NCBI GenBank assembly: GCA_022767285.1
Contig: JALENY010000029.1
Location: 62,001 to 126,000 of the forward strand
Reading direction: 5' to 3'
DNA length: 64,000 nt
From: Lachnospiraceae bacterium
GTDB taxonomy: Bacteria; Bacillota; Clostridia; Lachnospirales; Lachnospiraceae
Shown here: positions 25,173 through 35,192 of the stretch, piece after piece
How positions within the stretch are numbered: the first letter of the stretch is position 1
Layout of the letters: each line of letters starts with the position of its first letter
Program-made: the position numbers and the translations under genes
The notes under the pieces: generated by a model
The model's database searches: none
What the model was told of the DNA's origin: nothing
The model's input: the letters and a program-made list of their open reading frames with translations, nothing else

Positions 25173-27095
25173 ATGGCGAAGAAAAACACGTATGATGCGG
25201 ACAGTATATCCGTTCTGGAAGGGCTGGAAGCAGTCCGAAAAAGACCGGGTATGTATATCGGCAGCGTGTCCCGAAAGGGACTGAACCATTTAATATATGA
25301 GATTGTAGATAACGCAGTGGATGAGCATCTGGCGGGATACTGTGACCGGATTGAGGTCTTTCTTGAAAAAGACGGTTCCTGTACGGTCAACGACAATGGA
25401 CGCGGTATTCCTGTGGGCATGCATGCAAAGGGCATGTCAGCGGAGCGGCTTGTGTTTACCACACTCCATGCAGGCGGAAAATTCGATGACAGTGTCTACA
25501 AGACCAGTGGTGGTCTCCACGGTGTTGGATCTTCCGTTGTGAATGCGCTCTCCACCTATCTTGATATCAGGATCAGCCGTGAGGGCTACATACATCATGA
25601 TCATTATGAGAGGGGCATCCCCACCATTGAGCTGGAGAACGGTCTTCTTCCGAAACTCGGAAAAACGAAAGAGACCGGAACCTGGGTAAATTTTCTTCCG
25701 GATCCTGAAATCTTTGAAAAGACCAGATTTTCCTCTACAGAAGTAAAAAGCCGTCTTCATGAGACGGCCTATTTAAATCCAAACCTTCATATCTATTTTG
25801 AAGATCGAAGAGATGATGAAGTGGAGAAGATCGAATTTTTTGAACCGGACGGAATCATCGGTTTTGTAAAAGATCTGAACAAAAAAGCGGAAGTTCTGAC
25901 GGAACCCGTTTACTTTAAGGGAGAATCAGAAGGCATTACAGTGGAAGCGGCATTTCAGTTTGTCAATGAGTTTCACGAAAATGTCCTGGGCTTCTGTAAT
26001 AATATTTACAATGCGGAAGGCGGTACTCATCTGACCGGATTTAAGACCATGTTCACCACAGTCATGAACAACTATGCCCGTGAACTAGGCATTTTAAAGG
26101 AAAAAGATGCCAATTTTACCGGAGCGGACATCCGGAACGGAATGACTGCCGTGGTATCCATCAAACATCCGGCACCCCGGTTTGAGGGCCAGACGAAAAC
26201 AAAACTGGATAACCAGGATGCCAGCCGCGCCACCGGAAAAGTGACGGGCGAAAAAATTGCCCACTATTTCGACCGAAACCTGGATGCGTTGAAGACGGTG
26301 CTTTCCTGTGCGGAAAAAGCAGCAAAAATCCGTAAAACAGAGGAAAAAGCCAAGACAAATATGCTGTCCAAGCCGAGATTTTCCTTCGATTCTAACGGGA
26401 AACTGGCCAACTGTGTATTGCGGGATCCGAAAAAATGCGAGATTTTTATCGTGGAGGGAGATTCTGCCGGAGGTTCCGCCAAGACAGCGCGGGACAGAAG
26501 CTATCAGGCCATACTGCCGATTCGCGGAAAGATTCTGAACGTAGAAAAAGCCAGCATTGACAAAATCCTGGCCAATGCGGAGATCAAGACCATGATCAAC
26601 GCTTTTGGGTGCGGTTTTTCCGAAGGATATGGAAATGATTTTGATATCAGCAAGCTAAATTACGATAAAATTATTATTATGGCCGATGCGGATGTGGACG
26701 GTGCGCACATCTCCACACTGCTTTTGACCCTGTTCTACCGCTTTATGCCGGATCTGATCTATGAGGGTCATGTCTATGTGGCTATGCCGCCCCTGTATAA
26801 AGTCATGCCGGCAAAAGGAAAGGAAGAATATCTCTACGATGATAAGGCTTTGGAAAAATACCGAAGAACCCATAAAGGGAAATTTACCCTTCAGCGCTAC
26901 AAAGGCCTTGGTGAGATGGATGCGGAGCAGCTCTGGGAGACAACTTTAAACCCTGAGACACGCATGATGCGCCGTATCGAGATTGAGGATGCAAGACTTG
27001 CTTCTGAGGTGACAGGAATCCTTATGGGAAACGATGTGCCGCCCAGAAGAAGCTTTATTTATGAACACGCACAGGATGCGGAACTGGATATTTAG
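25173..27095 (+). CDS. parE: Type IIA topoisomerase subunit B, ParE-like
   Basis: ATPase subunit of a gyrase/topoisomerase IV enzyme. GHKL ATPase motifs are EIVDNAVDE, NDNGRGIPVG and TSGGLHGVGSSVVNA. The transducer domain follows, then the TOPRIM domain with IVEGDSAGGSA and the MADADVDGAHI Mg-binding acidic cluster. The C-terminus ends with QRYKGLGEMDAEQLWETT. At 640 residues it lacks the large insert of Gram-negative GyrB. It forms a pair with the next gene, 14 nt away. The position away from the dnaA region and the subunit A sequence favour topoisomerase IV, but GyrB is a close alternative. Confidence 0.88.
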   Translation: MAKKNTYDADSISVLEGLEAVRKRPGMYIGSVSRKGLNHLIYEIVDNAVDEHLAGYCDRIEVFLEKDGSCTVNDNGRGIPVGMHAKGMSAERLVFTTLHAGGKFDDSVYKTSGGLHGVGSSVVNALSTYLDIRISREGYIHHDHYERGIPTIELENGLLPKLGKTKETGTWVNFLPDPEIFEKTRFSSTEVKSRLHETAYLNPNLHIYFEDRRDDEVEKIEFFEPDGIIGFVKDLNKKAEVLTEPVYFKGESEGITVEAAFQFVNEFHENVLGFCNNIYNAEGGTHLTGFKTMFTTVMNNYARELGILKEKDANFTGADIRNGMTAVVSIKHPAPRFEGQTKTKLDNQDASRATGKVTGEKIAHYFDRNLDALKTVLSCAEKAAKIRKTEEKAKTNMLSKPRFSFDSNGKLANCVLRDPKKCEIFIVEGDSAGGSAKTARDRSYQAILPIRGKILNVEKASIDKILANAEIKTMINAFGCGFSEGYGNDFDISKLNYDKIIIMADADVDGAHISTLLLTLFYRFMPDLIYEGHVYVAMPPLYKVMPAKGKEEYLYDDKALEKYRRTHKGKFTLQRYKGLGEMDAEQLWETTLNPETRMMRRIEIEDARLASEVTGILMGNDVPPRRSFIYEHAQDAELDI

Positions 27096-27109
27096 GAGGT
27101 TGAGATAAG

Positions 27110-29359
27110 ATGGCAGCAAAAACAGAAGAACAGATTATCCGGACCGACTATTCGGAGATCATGCAGAAGTCCTATATTGACTATGCCATGAGCGTTATTG
27201 TATCCAGAGCCCTCCCGGACGTGCGAGATGGTCTGAAACCGGTGCAGAGAAGGACGCTGTACGATATGTATGAGCTGGGGATCCGCTATGACCGGCCATA
27301 CCGAAAGAGCGCCCGTATCGTCGGTGACACCATGGGTAAATACCATCCTCACGGTGACAGCTCCATTTATGAGGCGCTGGTGGTAATGGCACAGGATTTC
27401 AAAAAAGAGCTTCCGCTGGTGGACGGGCATGGAAACTTCGGTTCTGTCGAAGGCGACGGCGCGGCGGCTCAGCGTTATACAGAAGCGCGTCTGCAGAAAA
27501 TCACGCAGGAAGTGTTTCTGGGTGATCTTGATAAAGATGTGGTGGATTTTGTACCGAATTTTGATGAGACGGAACGGGAGCCTGTTGTATTGCCGGTGCG
27601 TATTCCCAATCTGCTGGTCAACGGTGCGGACGGCATTGCGGTAGGTATGGCAACCAGCATTCCGCCCCATAATCTGGCTGAAGTGATCGATGCCGTAAAA
27701 GCATATATGAAAAACGATGCGATCACCACAAGGGGACTTATGAAATATATTAAGGGGCCGGATTTTCCCACCGGCGGCCTTGTGGTCAATCAGGATGATC
27801 TGCTGCAGATCTATGAGACTGGAATCGGGAAACTGAGAGTGCGCGGAAAGGTAGAAGAGGAAAAAGGAAAAAACGGAAGAAAATGTCTGGTCATTACGGA
27901 AATTCCCTACACCATGATCGGGGCAAACATCGGAAAATTTCTCAATGATGTTGCTGCTTTGGTGGAGACCAGAAAGACCACCGATATTGTGGATATTTCC
28001 AACCAGTCATCAAAGGAAGGAATCCGCATTGTGCTGGAGCTGAAGCGTGATTCGGATGTGGAAAAACTCACCAATTTGCTTTATAAGAAGACTCGTCTTG
28101 AGGATACGTTCGGTGTCAATATGCTGGCAGTTGCGGATGGAAGACCGGAGACTCTGAGTCTGAAACAGGTGATCGAACATCATGTGGATTTTCAGTTTGA
28201 GGTTGCCACCAGAAAATATCAGAACCTTCTGGAAAAAGACCTTTTGAAAAAAGAGGTGCAGGAAGGCCTGATCAAAGCCTGTGATGTGATCGATCTGATC
28301 ATTGAAATCCTTCGGGGCAGCAAAAATCAGCAGCAGGCAAAAGACTGCCTGATCCAGGGAAAAACAGATGGAATCAAGTTTAAGACGGTCAAAAGCAAAA
28401 AGCAGGCTTCTGAACTTCATTTTACCGAGCGTCAGGCTACTGCTATCCTGGAAATGCGTCTTTACAAGCTGATCGGCCTGGAGATCGCTGCGCTGAACAA
28501 AGAGTACGAAAGTACCCTGGCAAACATTGCCCGATATGAAGATATTCTGAACAACTATGATTCCATGGCAAAGGTAATCATGGATGATCTGGATGCCATT
28601 AAAAAAGAGTTCGGTAATAAGAGAAAAACCGTGATCGATAACGTGGAGGAAGTAGTCTTTGAGGAGAAAAAGGTTGAGGAAATGGAAGTCTATTTCCTTA
28701 TGGACCGTTTCGGCTATGCCAAGACCATAGATAAGGCCGCTTATGAGCGGAATAAAGAGACTGTTGACCGGGAATACAAATATGTATTTTCCTGCATGAA
28801 TACAGATAAAGTATGCATTTTTACCAATACCGGAAAGATGCACACGGTAAAAGTGCTGGATGTACCCCACGGCAAGATGCGCGACAAGGGCACTCCTGTT
28901 GATAATATGAGCAATTTTTCCAATGCGGCGGAGGACATGGTCTATGTGGCCAGTCTGACATTCGTAAAGGCATCCACTTTGATGTTCATCACCAAACAGT
29001 CTATGATGAAACTGGTGAAAGGTGCAGAATTTGATGTGGCCAAGCGCACCATAGCGGCTACAAAACTGAACGAGGGAGATGAAGTGATCCTGATCACTGC
29101 AGCCGATCCCATGGAACATGTGGTGCTGCAGAGCAAAGACGGTTATTTCCTGCGTTTCCTGAAAGAAGAGGTACCGCTGAAGAAAAAAACGGCGGTGGGT
29201 GTGCGCGGCATGAAACTGGGAGAAAAGGATGAACTGGAAGCAGCGTATCTGCTGGAAGGCCGCACGGATTATACCATTGAGTACCGGGGACGGAAACTGA
29301 CCCTGAACCGCCTGAAACTGGCTAAGAGGGACGGAAAAGGTACGAAATGCAGAGGGTAA
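27110..29359 (+). CDS. parC: Type IIA topoisomerase subunit A, ParC-like
   Basis: DNA cleavage and rejoining subunit. The N-terminal quinolone-determining region (ARIVGDTMGKYHPHGDSSIY) is followed by the catalytic tyrosine in AAAQRYTEARL. A coiled-coil tower with a leucine-rich LKKEVQEGL region leads to a C-terminal beta-pinwheel of about 200 residues. I see no canonical GyrA box (QRRGGKG), although a degenerate motif RDKGTPVDNM occupies a blade. That supports ParC over GyrA. Length is 749 residues. It begins after an AGGAGG site and is coupled to the parE-like gene. Confidence 0.87.
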   Translation: MAAKTEEQIIRTDYSEIMQKSYIDYAMSVIVSRALPDVRDGLKPVQRRTLYDMYELGIRYDRPYRKSARIVGDTMGKYHPHGDSSIYEALVVMAQDFKKELPLVDGHGNFGSVEGDGAAAQRYTEARLQKITQEVFLGDLDKDVVDFVPNFDETEREPVVLPVRIPNLLVNGADGIAVGMATSIPPHNLAEVIDAVKAYMKNDAITTRGLMKYIKGPDFPTGGLVVNQDDLLQIYETGIGKLRVRGKVEEEKGKNGRKCLVITEIPYTMIGANIGKFLNDVAALVETRKTTDIVDISNQSSKEGIRIVLELKRDSDVEKLTNLLYKKTRLEDTFGVNMLAVADGRPETLSLKQVIEHHVDFQFEVATRKYQNLLEKDLLKKEVQEGLIKACDVIDLIIEILRGSKNQQQAKDCLIQGKTDGIKFKTVKSKKQASELHFTERQATAILEMRLYKLIGLEIAALNKEYESTLANIARYEDILNNYDSMAKVIMDDLDAIKKEFGNKRKTVIDNVEEVVFEEKKVEEMEVYFLMDRFGYAKTIDKAAYERNKETVDREYKYVFSCMNTDKVCIFTNTGKMHTVKVLDVPHGKMRDKGTPVDNMSNFSNAAEDMVYVASLTFVKASTLMFITKQSMMKLVKGAEFDVAKRTIAATKLNEGDEVILITAADPMEHVVLQSKDGYFLRFLKEEVPLKKKTAVGVRGMKLGEKDELEAAYLLEGRTDYTIEYRGRKLTLNRLKLAKRDGKGTKCRG

Positions 29360-29375
29360 AATCAGTAAAAAAGCC

Positions 29376-29404
29376 TTGCATTTTAACAAAACTGGTGCTA
29401 TAGT
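29376..29404 (+). promoter_or_regulatory. Promoter for the rimP-nusA-infB operon
   Basis: TTGCAT (29376-29381) and TATAGT (29399-29404) are spaced by 17 bp. Transcription would begin near 29411 and include the hairpin at 29438-29457. Confidence 0.7.
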
Positions 29405-29437
29405 AAGAATGTAGATTTAATATTGTTGATGTTAAGG

Positions 29438-29457
29438 GAGTGGACGAAAGTCCACTC
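29438..29457 (+). promoter_or_regulatory. Leader hairpin of the rimP-nusA operon, possible attenuator
   Basis: GAGTGGAC (29438-29445) pairs perfectly with GTCCACTC (29450-29457) around a GAAA loop, and TCGTTGTTTG follows. It lies in the leader between promoter and rimP. In Bacillus subtilis a NusA-responsive attenuator is known in the leader of the same operon, so a similar feedback role is inferred here. Confidence 0.6.
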
Positions 29458-29513
29458 TCGTTGTTTGTCATCACATTTTTACATGGCTTCAAAGACCATG
29501 GAATGGAGTGTAT

Positions 29514-29981
29514 ATGGGTAAAAAGGAAACTTATGAAGCAAAGGCAGAAGAGCTGCTCACACCGATTCTCGAGCATTTTGGATTCGAACTGGTGGATGTG
29601 GAATATGTAAAAGAGGGCAGCAGCTGGTATCTGCGGGGGTACATCGACAAAGAGGGCGGAATCACCGTGGATGACTGTGTGGATGTGAGCCGGATTTTCA
29701 GCGATAAACTGGATGAAGCTGATTTTATCGAGGACAGCTACATTATGGAAATCAGTTCGCCGGGACTGGGGAGACCGCTGAAAAAGGAAAAAGACTATGT
29801 GCGCAGTATGGGGAAAGAACTGGAAATCCGTACCTACCGGCCTGTGGAGAGAAAAAAAGAATTTTATGGTATTCTGACTGCATATGATACAGACAGTGTG
29901 ACCATTGAGATAGAAGACGGAAAGAATATGACCTTTCAAAAGAGTGATATCGCATTGATTCGCTTGGCTTTTGACTTTTGA
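29514..29981 (+). CDS. rimP: Ribosome maturation factor RimP
   Basis: Assists 30S subunit assembly. The N-terminal alpha/beta domain has LLTPILEHFGFELVDVEYVKEG and the hallmark GGITVDDCVDVSR. EISSPGLGRPLKKEKDY follows, then the C-terminal SH3-like domain. Length is 155 residues from the ATG at 29514, which has GGAG five nucleotides upstream. A GTG two codons earlier would place that site inside the gene. It is the first gene of the classic nusA-infB operon. Confidence 0.96.
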   Translation: MGKKETYEAKAEELLTPILEHFGFELVDVEYVKEGSSWYLRGYIDKEGGITVDDCVDVSRIFSDKLDEADFIEDSYIMEISSPGLGRPLKKEKDYVRSMGKELEIRTYRPVERKKEFYGILTAYDTDSVTIEIEDGKNMTFQKSDIALIRLAFDF

Positions 29982-30005
29982 GAAAAATAGGAGGATAAAG
30001 GAAAA

Positions 30006-31160
30006 ATGAACACAGAATTAAAAGAGGCGTTAATAATTCTTGAGCAGGAAAAAGGAATCAGCCAGGATACCCTGCTGGAGGCAATTGAGCAGTCTCTGCT
30101 TCAGGCCTGCAAAAATCATTTTGGCAAGGCGGATAATGTAACTGTAACCATTAATCCGGATACCTGCGATTTCCGCGTGCTGGCAGAAAAGACGGTCGTT
30201 GAGGAAGTCACTGATCCGGTCATGGAAATCAGCCTTGCAGATGCCAGAAAGAAAGATATGGATATTCAGTTGGGTGAGACCGTCGCCATCGAGATCCAGT
30301 CCAGGGAATTCGGACGTATCGCCACCCAGAATGCAAAAAATGTGATTCTCCAGAAAATTCGTGAGGAAGAAAGAAAATCCATCTACAACCAGTATTACGG
30401 AAAAGAAAAAGATATCGTAACCGGTGTGGTTCAGCGTTATGTGGGCAGAAATGTCAGTATTAACCTTGGCAAGGTAGATGCCCTTTTAAATGAAAACGAG
30501 CAGGTGAAAGGTGAGGTGTTCAAACCCACCGAGCGCATTAAATTATATGTCCTGGAAGTAAAAGATACACCAAAAGGACCAAAGGTTCTGGTTTCCAGAA
30601 CACATCCGGAACTGATCAAGCGTCTTTTTGAGCAGGAAGTTGCTGAGGTTCGCGAAGGCATTGTGGAAATCAAGAGCATTGCAAGAGAGGCCGGTTCCAG
30701 AACCAAGATTGCCGTATGGTCTAATGACCCGGATGTGGATCCGGTTGGTGCATGTGTCGGCATGAACGGTGCCAGAGTAAATGCCATTGTGGATGAACTT
30801 CGGGGAGAAAAGATCGATATCATCAACTGGGATGAGAATCCGGCATTTTTGATTGAAAATGCATTAAGTCCGGCAAAAGTAATTTCAGTCATGGCAGATC
30901 CGGATGAGCGGACCGCCTCTGTGGTCGTTCCGGATTATCAGCTGTCCCTGGCTATCGGAAAAGAAGGCCAGAATGCGAGACTGGCTGCACGTCTGACCGG
31001 CTATAAGATTGATATTAAGAGTGAGACACAGGCAAGAGAGTCCGGTGAATTCGACGAGTATTTTGAAGACTATGATGAGTATGAGGATGACTACGACGAG
31101 TACGATGATTACGAAGAGGGTTATGAAGATACTTATGATGATTATGTAGAAGAGACTTGA
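30006..31160 (+). CDS. nusA: Transcription factor NusA with acidic tail
   Basis: Modulates RNA polymerase pausing, termination and antitermination. It has the N-terminal RNAP-binding domain (residues 1-130), an S1 domain (about 135-205), and KH1 and KH2 domains including GACVGMNGARV and LAIGKEGQNARLAARLTG. Like other Firmicute NusA proteins it lacks the acidic repeats of the E. coli protein. Instead residues from about 348 to 384 form an Asp/Glu/Tyr-rich tail with repeated DEY/DDY units. Its operon leader carries a hairpin that could be its own target. The ribosome binding site AGGAGG precedes the ATG. Confidence 0.97.
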   Translation: MNTELKEALIILEQEKGISQDTLLEAIEQSLLQACKNHFGKADNVTVTINPDTCDFRVLAEKTVVEEVTDPVMEISLADARKKDMDIQLGETVAIEIQSREFGRIATQNAKNVILQKIREEERKSIYNQYYGKEKDIVTGVVQRYVGRNVSINLGKVDALLNENEQVKGEVFKPTERIKLYVLEVKDTPKGPKVLVSRTHPELIKRLFEQEVAEVREGIVEIKSIAREAGSRTKIAVWSNDPDVDPVGACVGMNGARVNAIVDELRGEKIDIINWDENPAFLIENALSPAKVISVMADPDERTASVVVPDYQLSLAIGKEGQNARLAARLTGYKIDIKSETQARESGEFDEYFEDYDEYEDDYDEYDDYEEGYEDTYDDYVEET

Positions 31161-31197
31161 GAAAAAGACTCCGAATAATATAGAAGGAAGTGATTGT

Positions 31198-31473
31198 GTG
31201 GCGACTGCGAAAAAAGTTCCGCTCAGGAAATGCACCGGATGCGGTGAGATGAAAAATAAAAAAGAGATGCTTCGGGTATTGAAAACCACGGAGGGAGATA
31301 TTCTTCTGGATGCGACAGGAAAAAAGAACGGCCGGGGAGCCTACCTGTGCCGCAGCAGAGAATGTTTTGAAAAAGCGGTAAAAAGCAAAGGCCTTGAGCG
31401 CTCTTTGAAGTGTTCCGTACCGCAGGACGTAATGGAAAGTCTGAAAAAGGAGATGACCCAGTATGAATCATAA
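31198..31473 (+). CDS. rnpM: RNase P modulator RnpM (YlxR)
   Basis: A 91-residue RNA-binding protein of the YlxR family (PF04296), recently described as a modulator of RNase P. The signature starts PLRKCTGCGEMKNKKEMLR, with D-x-TGKKNGRGAYLC and C-x4-C-F following. The start is GTG at 31198, preceded by AGAAGGAAG. It overlaps the next gene by 11 nt, indicating translational coupling. Confidence 0.93.
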   Translation: MATAKKVPLRKCTGCGEMKNKKEMLRVLKTTEGDILLDATGKKNGRGAYLCRSRECFEKAVKSKGLERSLKCSVPQDVMESLKKEMTQYES

Positions 31474-31786
31474 GAAAGTGTTATCTCTGATCGGTCTTGC
31501 CATGAAAGCAGGAAAAGTAAAAAGCGGTGAATTTGCCACGGAAAAGGCAGTGAAAACAGGTCTGGCTCATTTGGTGATTGTGTCAGAAGCTGCGTCAGAC
31601 AACACGAAGAAAAAGTTTGGAAACATGTGTCTTTACTATGAAGTGCCCATTTATTATTTTGGTTCCAAAGAAGGTCTCGGAGGGGCGATCGGAAAGGAAT
31701 TCAGAGCATCACTGGCAGTGATAGATGAGAACTTGGCAAAGGCGATTATAAAAGAAATGGGCAGCCCCATAGGAAAGAATGAATAA
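31463..31786 (+). CDS. L7Ae-family RNA-binding protein YlxQ
   Basis: A 107-residue ribosomal protein eL8/L7Ae/L30e-family protein, which would bind kink-turn RNA. The sequence KVLSLIGLAMKAGKVKSGEFATEKAV is characteristic of the YlxQ branch, always found between rnpM and infB in Firmicutes. The exact cellular role of YlxQ is not settled. It overlaps rnpM and is followed by infB after 14 nt. Confidence 0.9.
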   Translation: MNHKKVLSLIGLAMKAGKVKSGEFATEKAVKTGLAHLVIVSEAASDNTKKKFGNMCLYYEVPIYYFGSKEGLGGAIGKEFRASLAVIDENLAKAIIKEMGSPIGKNE

Positions 31787-31800
31787 CGGAGGTAGCGTAA

Positions 31801-34800
31801 ATGGCGAAAATCAGAGTACATGAACTCGCAAAAGAATTAGATAGGACTAATAAAGAGGTGATGGATTACCTTGTCAATAAAGGCGTCGATGTGAAAAGTC
31901 ATATGAGTCTCATACCGGATGATGTGGTGGATCAGACCCGCAAGGCGTTTTCATCGAAGGCAGCTTCGCCGGAATCCGGTTCTGAGGAAAAGCCGAAGCC
32001 GAAAAAGAAAAATATTATCCGTGTGTTTCGTTCACAGAATGCCAGCGGAAGCATTCCGGAGCGAAAACCCAGACGTCCGGAAGGGCAGAAACGTCCGGAC
32101 GGTCAGAGAAAGCCCGGTATGAGAAGACCGGATGGAACCCGTCCGGAAGGTGCGCGTCCTCAGGGTGTCCGCCCGGAAGCCGCAAAACCGGAACAGGAGC
32201 CGGCTAAGACAGTCCCGGCACAGGAACCGGTAAAAGCAGCTCCGGTACAGGAACCGGTAAAGGCTCCGGCACAGGAACCGGTGAAAGCAGCTCCGGCACA
32301 GGAACCGGTGAAAACAGCTCCGGTACAGGAACCGGTAAAGGCAGCTCCGGCACAGGAACCGGTAAAGGCAGCTCCGGTTCAGAAAAACCAGGCTTCTGCA
32401 AGAAATCAGCAGGACCGCAGCCGTGACAGAGCTCAGGGAAATAATCAGGAACGATCAAATTATAAACAGCGTGAGAATGGCCAGGAAAGAGGTTCCTATC
32501 AGAACCGTGACCGCAGTGAAGGAGGAAACCGTGGTTCCTTCCAGGGTCGCGGTGACGGACAGAACCGTGGTCAGTTCCAGAGACGGCAGGATGGCGGAAC
32601 CCGTAATCAGGGTCAGAATCGTGACCGCAGTGAAGGAGGAAATCGCAGTTCCTTCCAGGGTCGCGGTGACGGACAGAATCGTATTAACAGCCAGAATCGC
32701 TCAGATGCGCCGAAAGGATTTGGAAAAAGCGGAGAAGGACGGGACAGCCGCGAAAACCGCGACAACCGCGACAATCGCTCTCAGGGCGGCCGCAGTTTTG
32801 GCGGAAATCGTACTCCGGCAAGAAGTGCGGTGGAAGTGCCGGATGCACCGCTTCTGAAGAAACCATCTCGGGATCCGCGTAAGGACAGTAAAGAAAAAGA
32901 GAGGGATAAAAACAGAGAACAGGTGAAAGAGAACGGAAGAAGGCCGAATCAGAGCAATCGTCCGAACCAGAGCAAAAAGCAGTTTAATCGTATTCCGAAA
33001 GCTCTTGAAAAACCGACTCCAAAACAGAAGCAGGATGAAAAGAAAGAAGCCGTTACGGAAGTAGTCCTTCCGGAGAAAATGACGATTCGTGAGCTGGCTG
33101 ATGCTATCAAAATGCAGCCTTCTGTGATCGTAAAGAAACTATTTATGGAAGGTATCCTGGTTACCGTTAACCATGAGATCGATTTTGAAAAGGCTCAGGA
33201 GATCTGTCTGGATTATGAAATTATTGCAGAGCAGGAAGAAAAGGTAGATGTAATCGAGGAACTCTTAAGAGAGGAAGAAGAGGATGAGAGCCTTCTCATT
33301 CCGCGTCCTCCGGTAGTTTGCGTCATGGGTCATGTCGACCACGGTAAAACATCCCTTCTGGATGCCATCCGAAATACACACGTGACCGACCGTGAAGCGG
33401 GCGGTATTACCCAGCACATCGGTGCATATACCGTTTCCATTGACGGACAGAAGATTACGTTCCTGGATACTCCGGGTCATGAAGCGTTTACTGCAATGCG
33501 TATGCGCGGCGCGAATGCCACGGATATTGCAATCCTGGTTGTCGCTGCAGATGACGGTGTTATGCCGCAGACCATCGAAGCAATCAACCATGCAAAAGCT
33601 GCAGGTGTTGAAATCATTGTTGCAGTCAACAAGATCGATAAACCAAGTGCAAATGTAGAGCGTGTTAAACAGGAAATGACAGAATACGGTCTGATCGCAG
33701 AAGACTGGGGTGGTTCCACTGTGTTTGCTCCGGTATCTGCACATACAAAAGAAGGTATTGATAACCTGCTGGAAATGATCCTATTGACAGCAGAAATGAT
33801 GGAACTGAAAGCAAATCCGAAACGAAAAGCCAGAGGCCTTGTGATCGAGGCTCAGCTCGACAAGGGCAAAGGTCCGGTTGCAACCATTCTGGTACAGAAG
33901 GGTACGCTGAAGGTTGGCGATTTCATTGCCTGTGGAGCTGCTTCCGGTAAAGTTCGAGCTATGATGGACGATAAAGGTCGCCGCGTAAAAGAAGCGGGTC
34001 CGTCCACTCCGGTGGAGATTCTCGGTCTGTCTGACGTTCCAAATGCAGGCGAAGTGCTTGTGGCAACAAACAGCGATAAAGAGGCAAAAGAATTTGCTGC
34101 AACCTTTATTTCCGAGAATAAAAATAAATTATTGGATGAGACTAAGACCAGGATGTCTCTGGATGATCTGTTTAACCAGATCCAGGAAGGTAATCTGAAA
34201 GAACTTCCGATCGTAGTCAAAGCAGACGTTCAGGGCTCTGTAGAAGCCGTGAAACAGAGTCTTGTAAAACTGTCCAATGAAGAAGTTATTGTTAAAGTTA
34301 TTCATGGCGGTGTTGGTGCCATCAATGAATCTGACGTTACCCTGGCTTCCGCCTCCAATGCGATCATTATCGGTTTCAACGTTCGTCCGGATGCGACTGC
34401 AAAAGCTATCGCTGAGCAGGAGGGAATCGATCTTCGACTGTACAAAGTAATTTATCAGGCCATCGAAGATGTGGAAGCTGCCATGAAAGGTATGCTGGAT
34501 GCCGTATATGAGGAAAAAGTTATCGGCCATGCAGTTGTCCGCCAGATATTCAAAGCATCCGGTGTCGGAAATATTGCAGGAAGTTATGTGACAGACGGTG
34601 AGTTCCAGCGAGGCGCATTGATCCGTATCCGCCGTGGAGAAGAACAGATTTACGAGGGCAAGCTGGCTTCCCTGAAGCGTTTCAAAGACGATGTGAAGGA
34701 AGTTAAGACCGGATTTGAATGCGGTCTCGTATTCGAGGAATTCCAGGACTTCCAGGTAGATGATATCGTCGAAGCATATATTATGGTTGAGGTGCCGCGA

Positions 34801-34803
34801 TGA
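31801..34803 (+). CDS. infB: Translation initiation factor IF-2 with repeat-rich N-terminal region
   Basis: GTPase that brings initiator tRNA to the 30S subunit. The C-terminal 560 residues are canonical: G1 GHVDHGKTS (about residue 509), G3 DTPGHEAF, G4 NKID, then domains II, III and IV. The N-terminus begins with the IF2N fold ([22 protein letters not shown]), and a second IF2N lies near residue 425. Between them is a disordered stretch of some 330 residues. It contains at least eight copies of a proline-rich unit related to APAQEPVKA (about 132-198), then Arg/Gly/Asn-rich repeats around [14 protein letters not shown]. Total length of 1000 residues is at the long end for the family. It overlaps rbfA by 4 nt. 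Confidence 0.97.
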   Translation: MAKIRVHELAKELDRTNKEVMDYLVNKGVDVKSHMSLIPDDVVDQTRKAFSSKAASPESGSEEKPKPKKKNIIRVFRSQNASGSIPERKPRRPEGQKRPDGQRKPGMRRPDGTRPEGARPQGVRPEAAKPEQEPAKTVPAQEPVKAAPVQEPVKAPAQEPVKAAPAQEPVKTAPVQEPVKAAPAQEPVKAAPVQKNQASARNQQDRSRDRAQGNNQERSNYKQRENGQERGSYQNRDRSEGGNRGSFQGRGDGQNRGQFQRRQDGGTRNQGQNRDRSEGGNRSSFQGRGDGQNRINSQNRSDAPKGFGKSGEGRDSRENRDNRDNRSQGGRSFGGNRTPARSAVEVPDAPLLKKPSRDPRKDSKEKERDKNREQVKENGRRPNQSNRPNQSKKQFNRIPKALEKPTPKQKQDEKKEAVTEVVLPEKMTIRELADAIKMQPSVIVKKLFMEGILVTVNHEIDFEKAQEICLDYEIIAEQEEKVDVIEELLREEEEDESLLIPRPPVVCVMGHVDHGKTSLLDAIRNTHVTDREAGGITQHIGAYTVSIDGQKITFLDTPGHEAFTAMRMRGANATDIAILVVAADDGVMPQTIEAINHAKAAGVEIIVAVNKIDKPSANVERVKQEMTEYGLIAEDWGGSTVFAPVSAHTKEGIDNLLEMILLTAEMMELKANPKRKARGLVIEAQLDKGKGPVATILVQKGTLKVGDFIACGAASGKVRAMMDDKGRRVKEAGPSTPVEILGLSDVPNAGEVLVATNSDKEAKEFAATFISENKNKLLDETKTRMSLDDLFNQIQEGNLKELPIVVKADVQGSVEAVKQSLVKLSNEEVIVKVIHGGVGAINESDVTLASASNAIIIGFNVRPDATAKAIAEQEGIDLRLYKVIYQAIEDVEAAMKGMLDAVYEEKVIGHAVVRQIFKASGVGNIAGSYVTDGEFQRGALIRIRRGEEQIYEGKLASLKRFKDDVKEVKTGFECGLVFEEFQDFQVDDIVEAYIMVEVPR

Positions 34804-35192
34804 GAAAAAACAGTATTAAAAATACAAGAGTAAATGCAGAAGTACAGCGCGAGCTGAGCAACATCATCCGCAAGGAATTGAAAGATCCCAGAATCGGCAT
34901 GATGACTTCTGTGACCGCAGTGGAGGTGGCTCCGGATTTGAAAACCTGCAAAGCATATATCAGTGTGCTTGGGCAGGATCAGTCCAAAGCCGACACGCTG
35001 GCGGGACTTAAGAGCGCAGTGGGCTTTATTCGCCATCAGCTGGCAAAGAATCTGAATCTGCGCAATACTCCGGAGATACGATTCGTCCTGGATGAATCCA
35101 TTGAATACGGAGTAAATATGGCAAAGAAAATAGCAGATGTGAATCGCAGCCTGGAACGCGATGAAGAAGAAAAGGATGATGAGGATGAATAA
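34800..35192 (+). CDS. rbfA: 30S ribosome-binding factor RbfA
   Basis: Cold-shock-associated factor for late 30S maturation. The 130-residue protein shows the KH-like fold pattern [34 protein letters not shown] (in two parts), and [10 protein letters not shown] near the end, followed by an acidic tail. It overlaps infB by four bases (ATGA), and its 3' end overlaps the nrnA start. Confidence 0.96.
   Translation: MRKNSIKNTRVNAEVQRELSNIIRKELKDPRIGMMTSVTAVEVAPDLKTCKAYISVLGQDQSKADTLAGLKSAVGFIRHQLAKNLNLRNTPEIRFVLDESIEYGVNMAKKIADVNRSLERDEEEKDDEDE

Noticed and set aside
28010-29389. A 459-codon open frame on the minus strand opposite parC
   Set aside because: It is an exact antisense shadow of a well-supported topoisomerase gene, has no ribosome binding site, and its composition (Phe/His/Ile-rich) is typical of reversed coding frames.
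32190-32720. Repeats in infB as a possible mobile or CRISPR element
   Set aside because: They encode in-frame low-complexity peptide units of IF-2 and have no spacers or flanking duplications.
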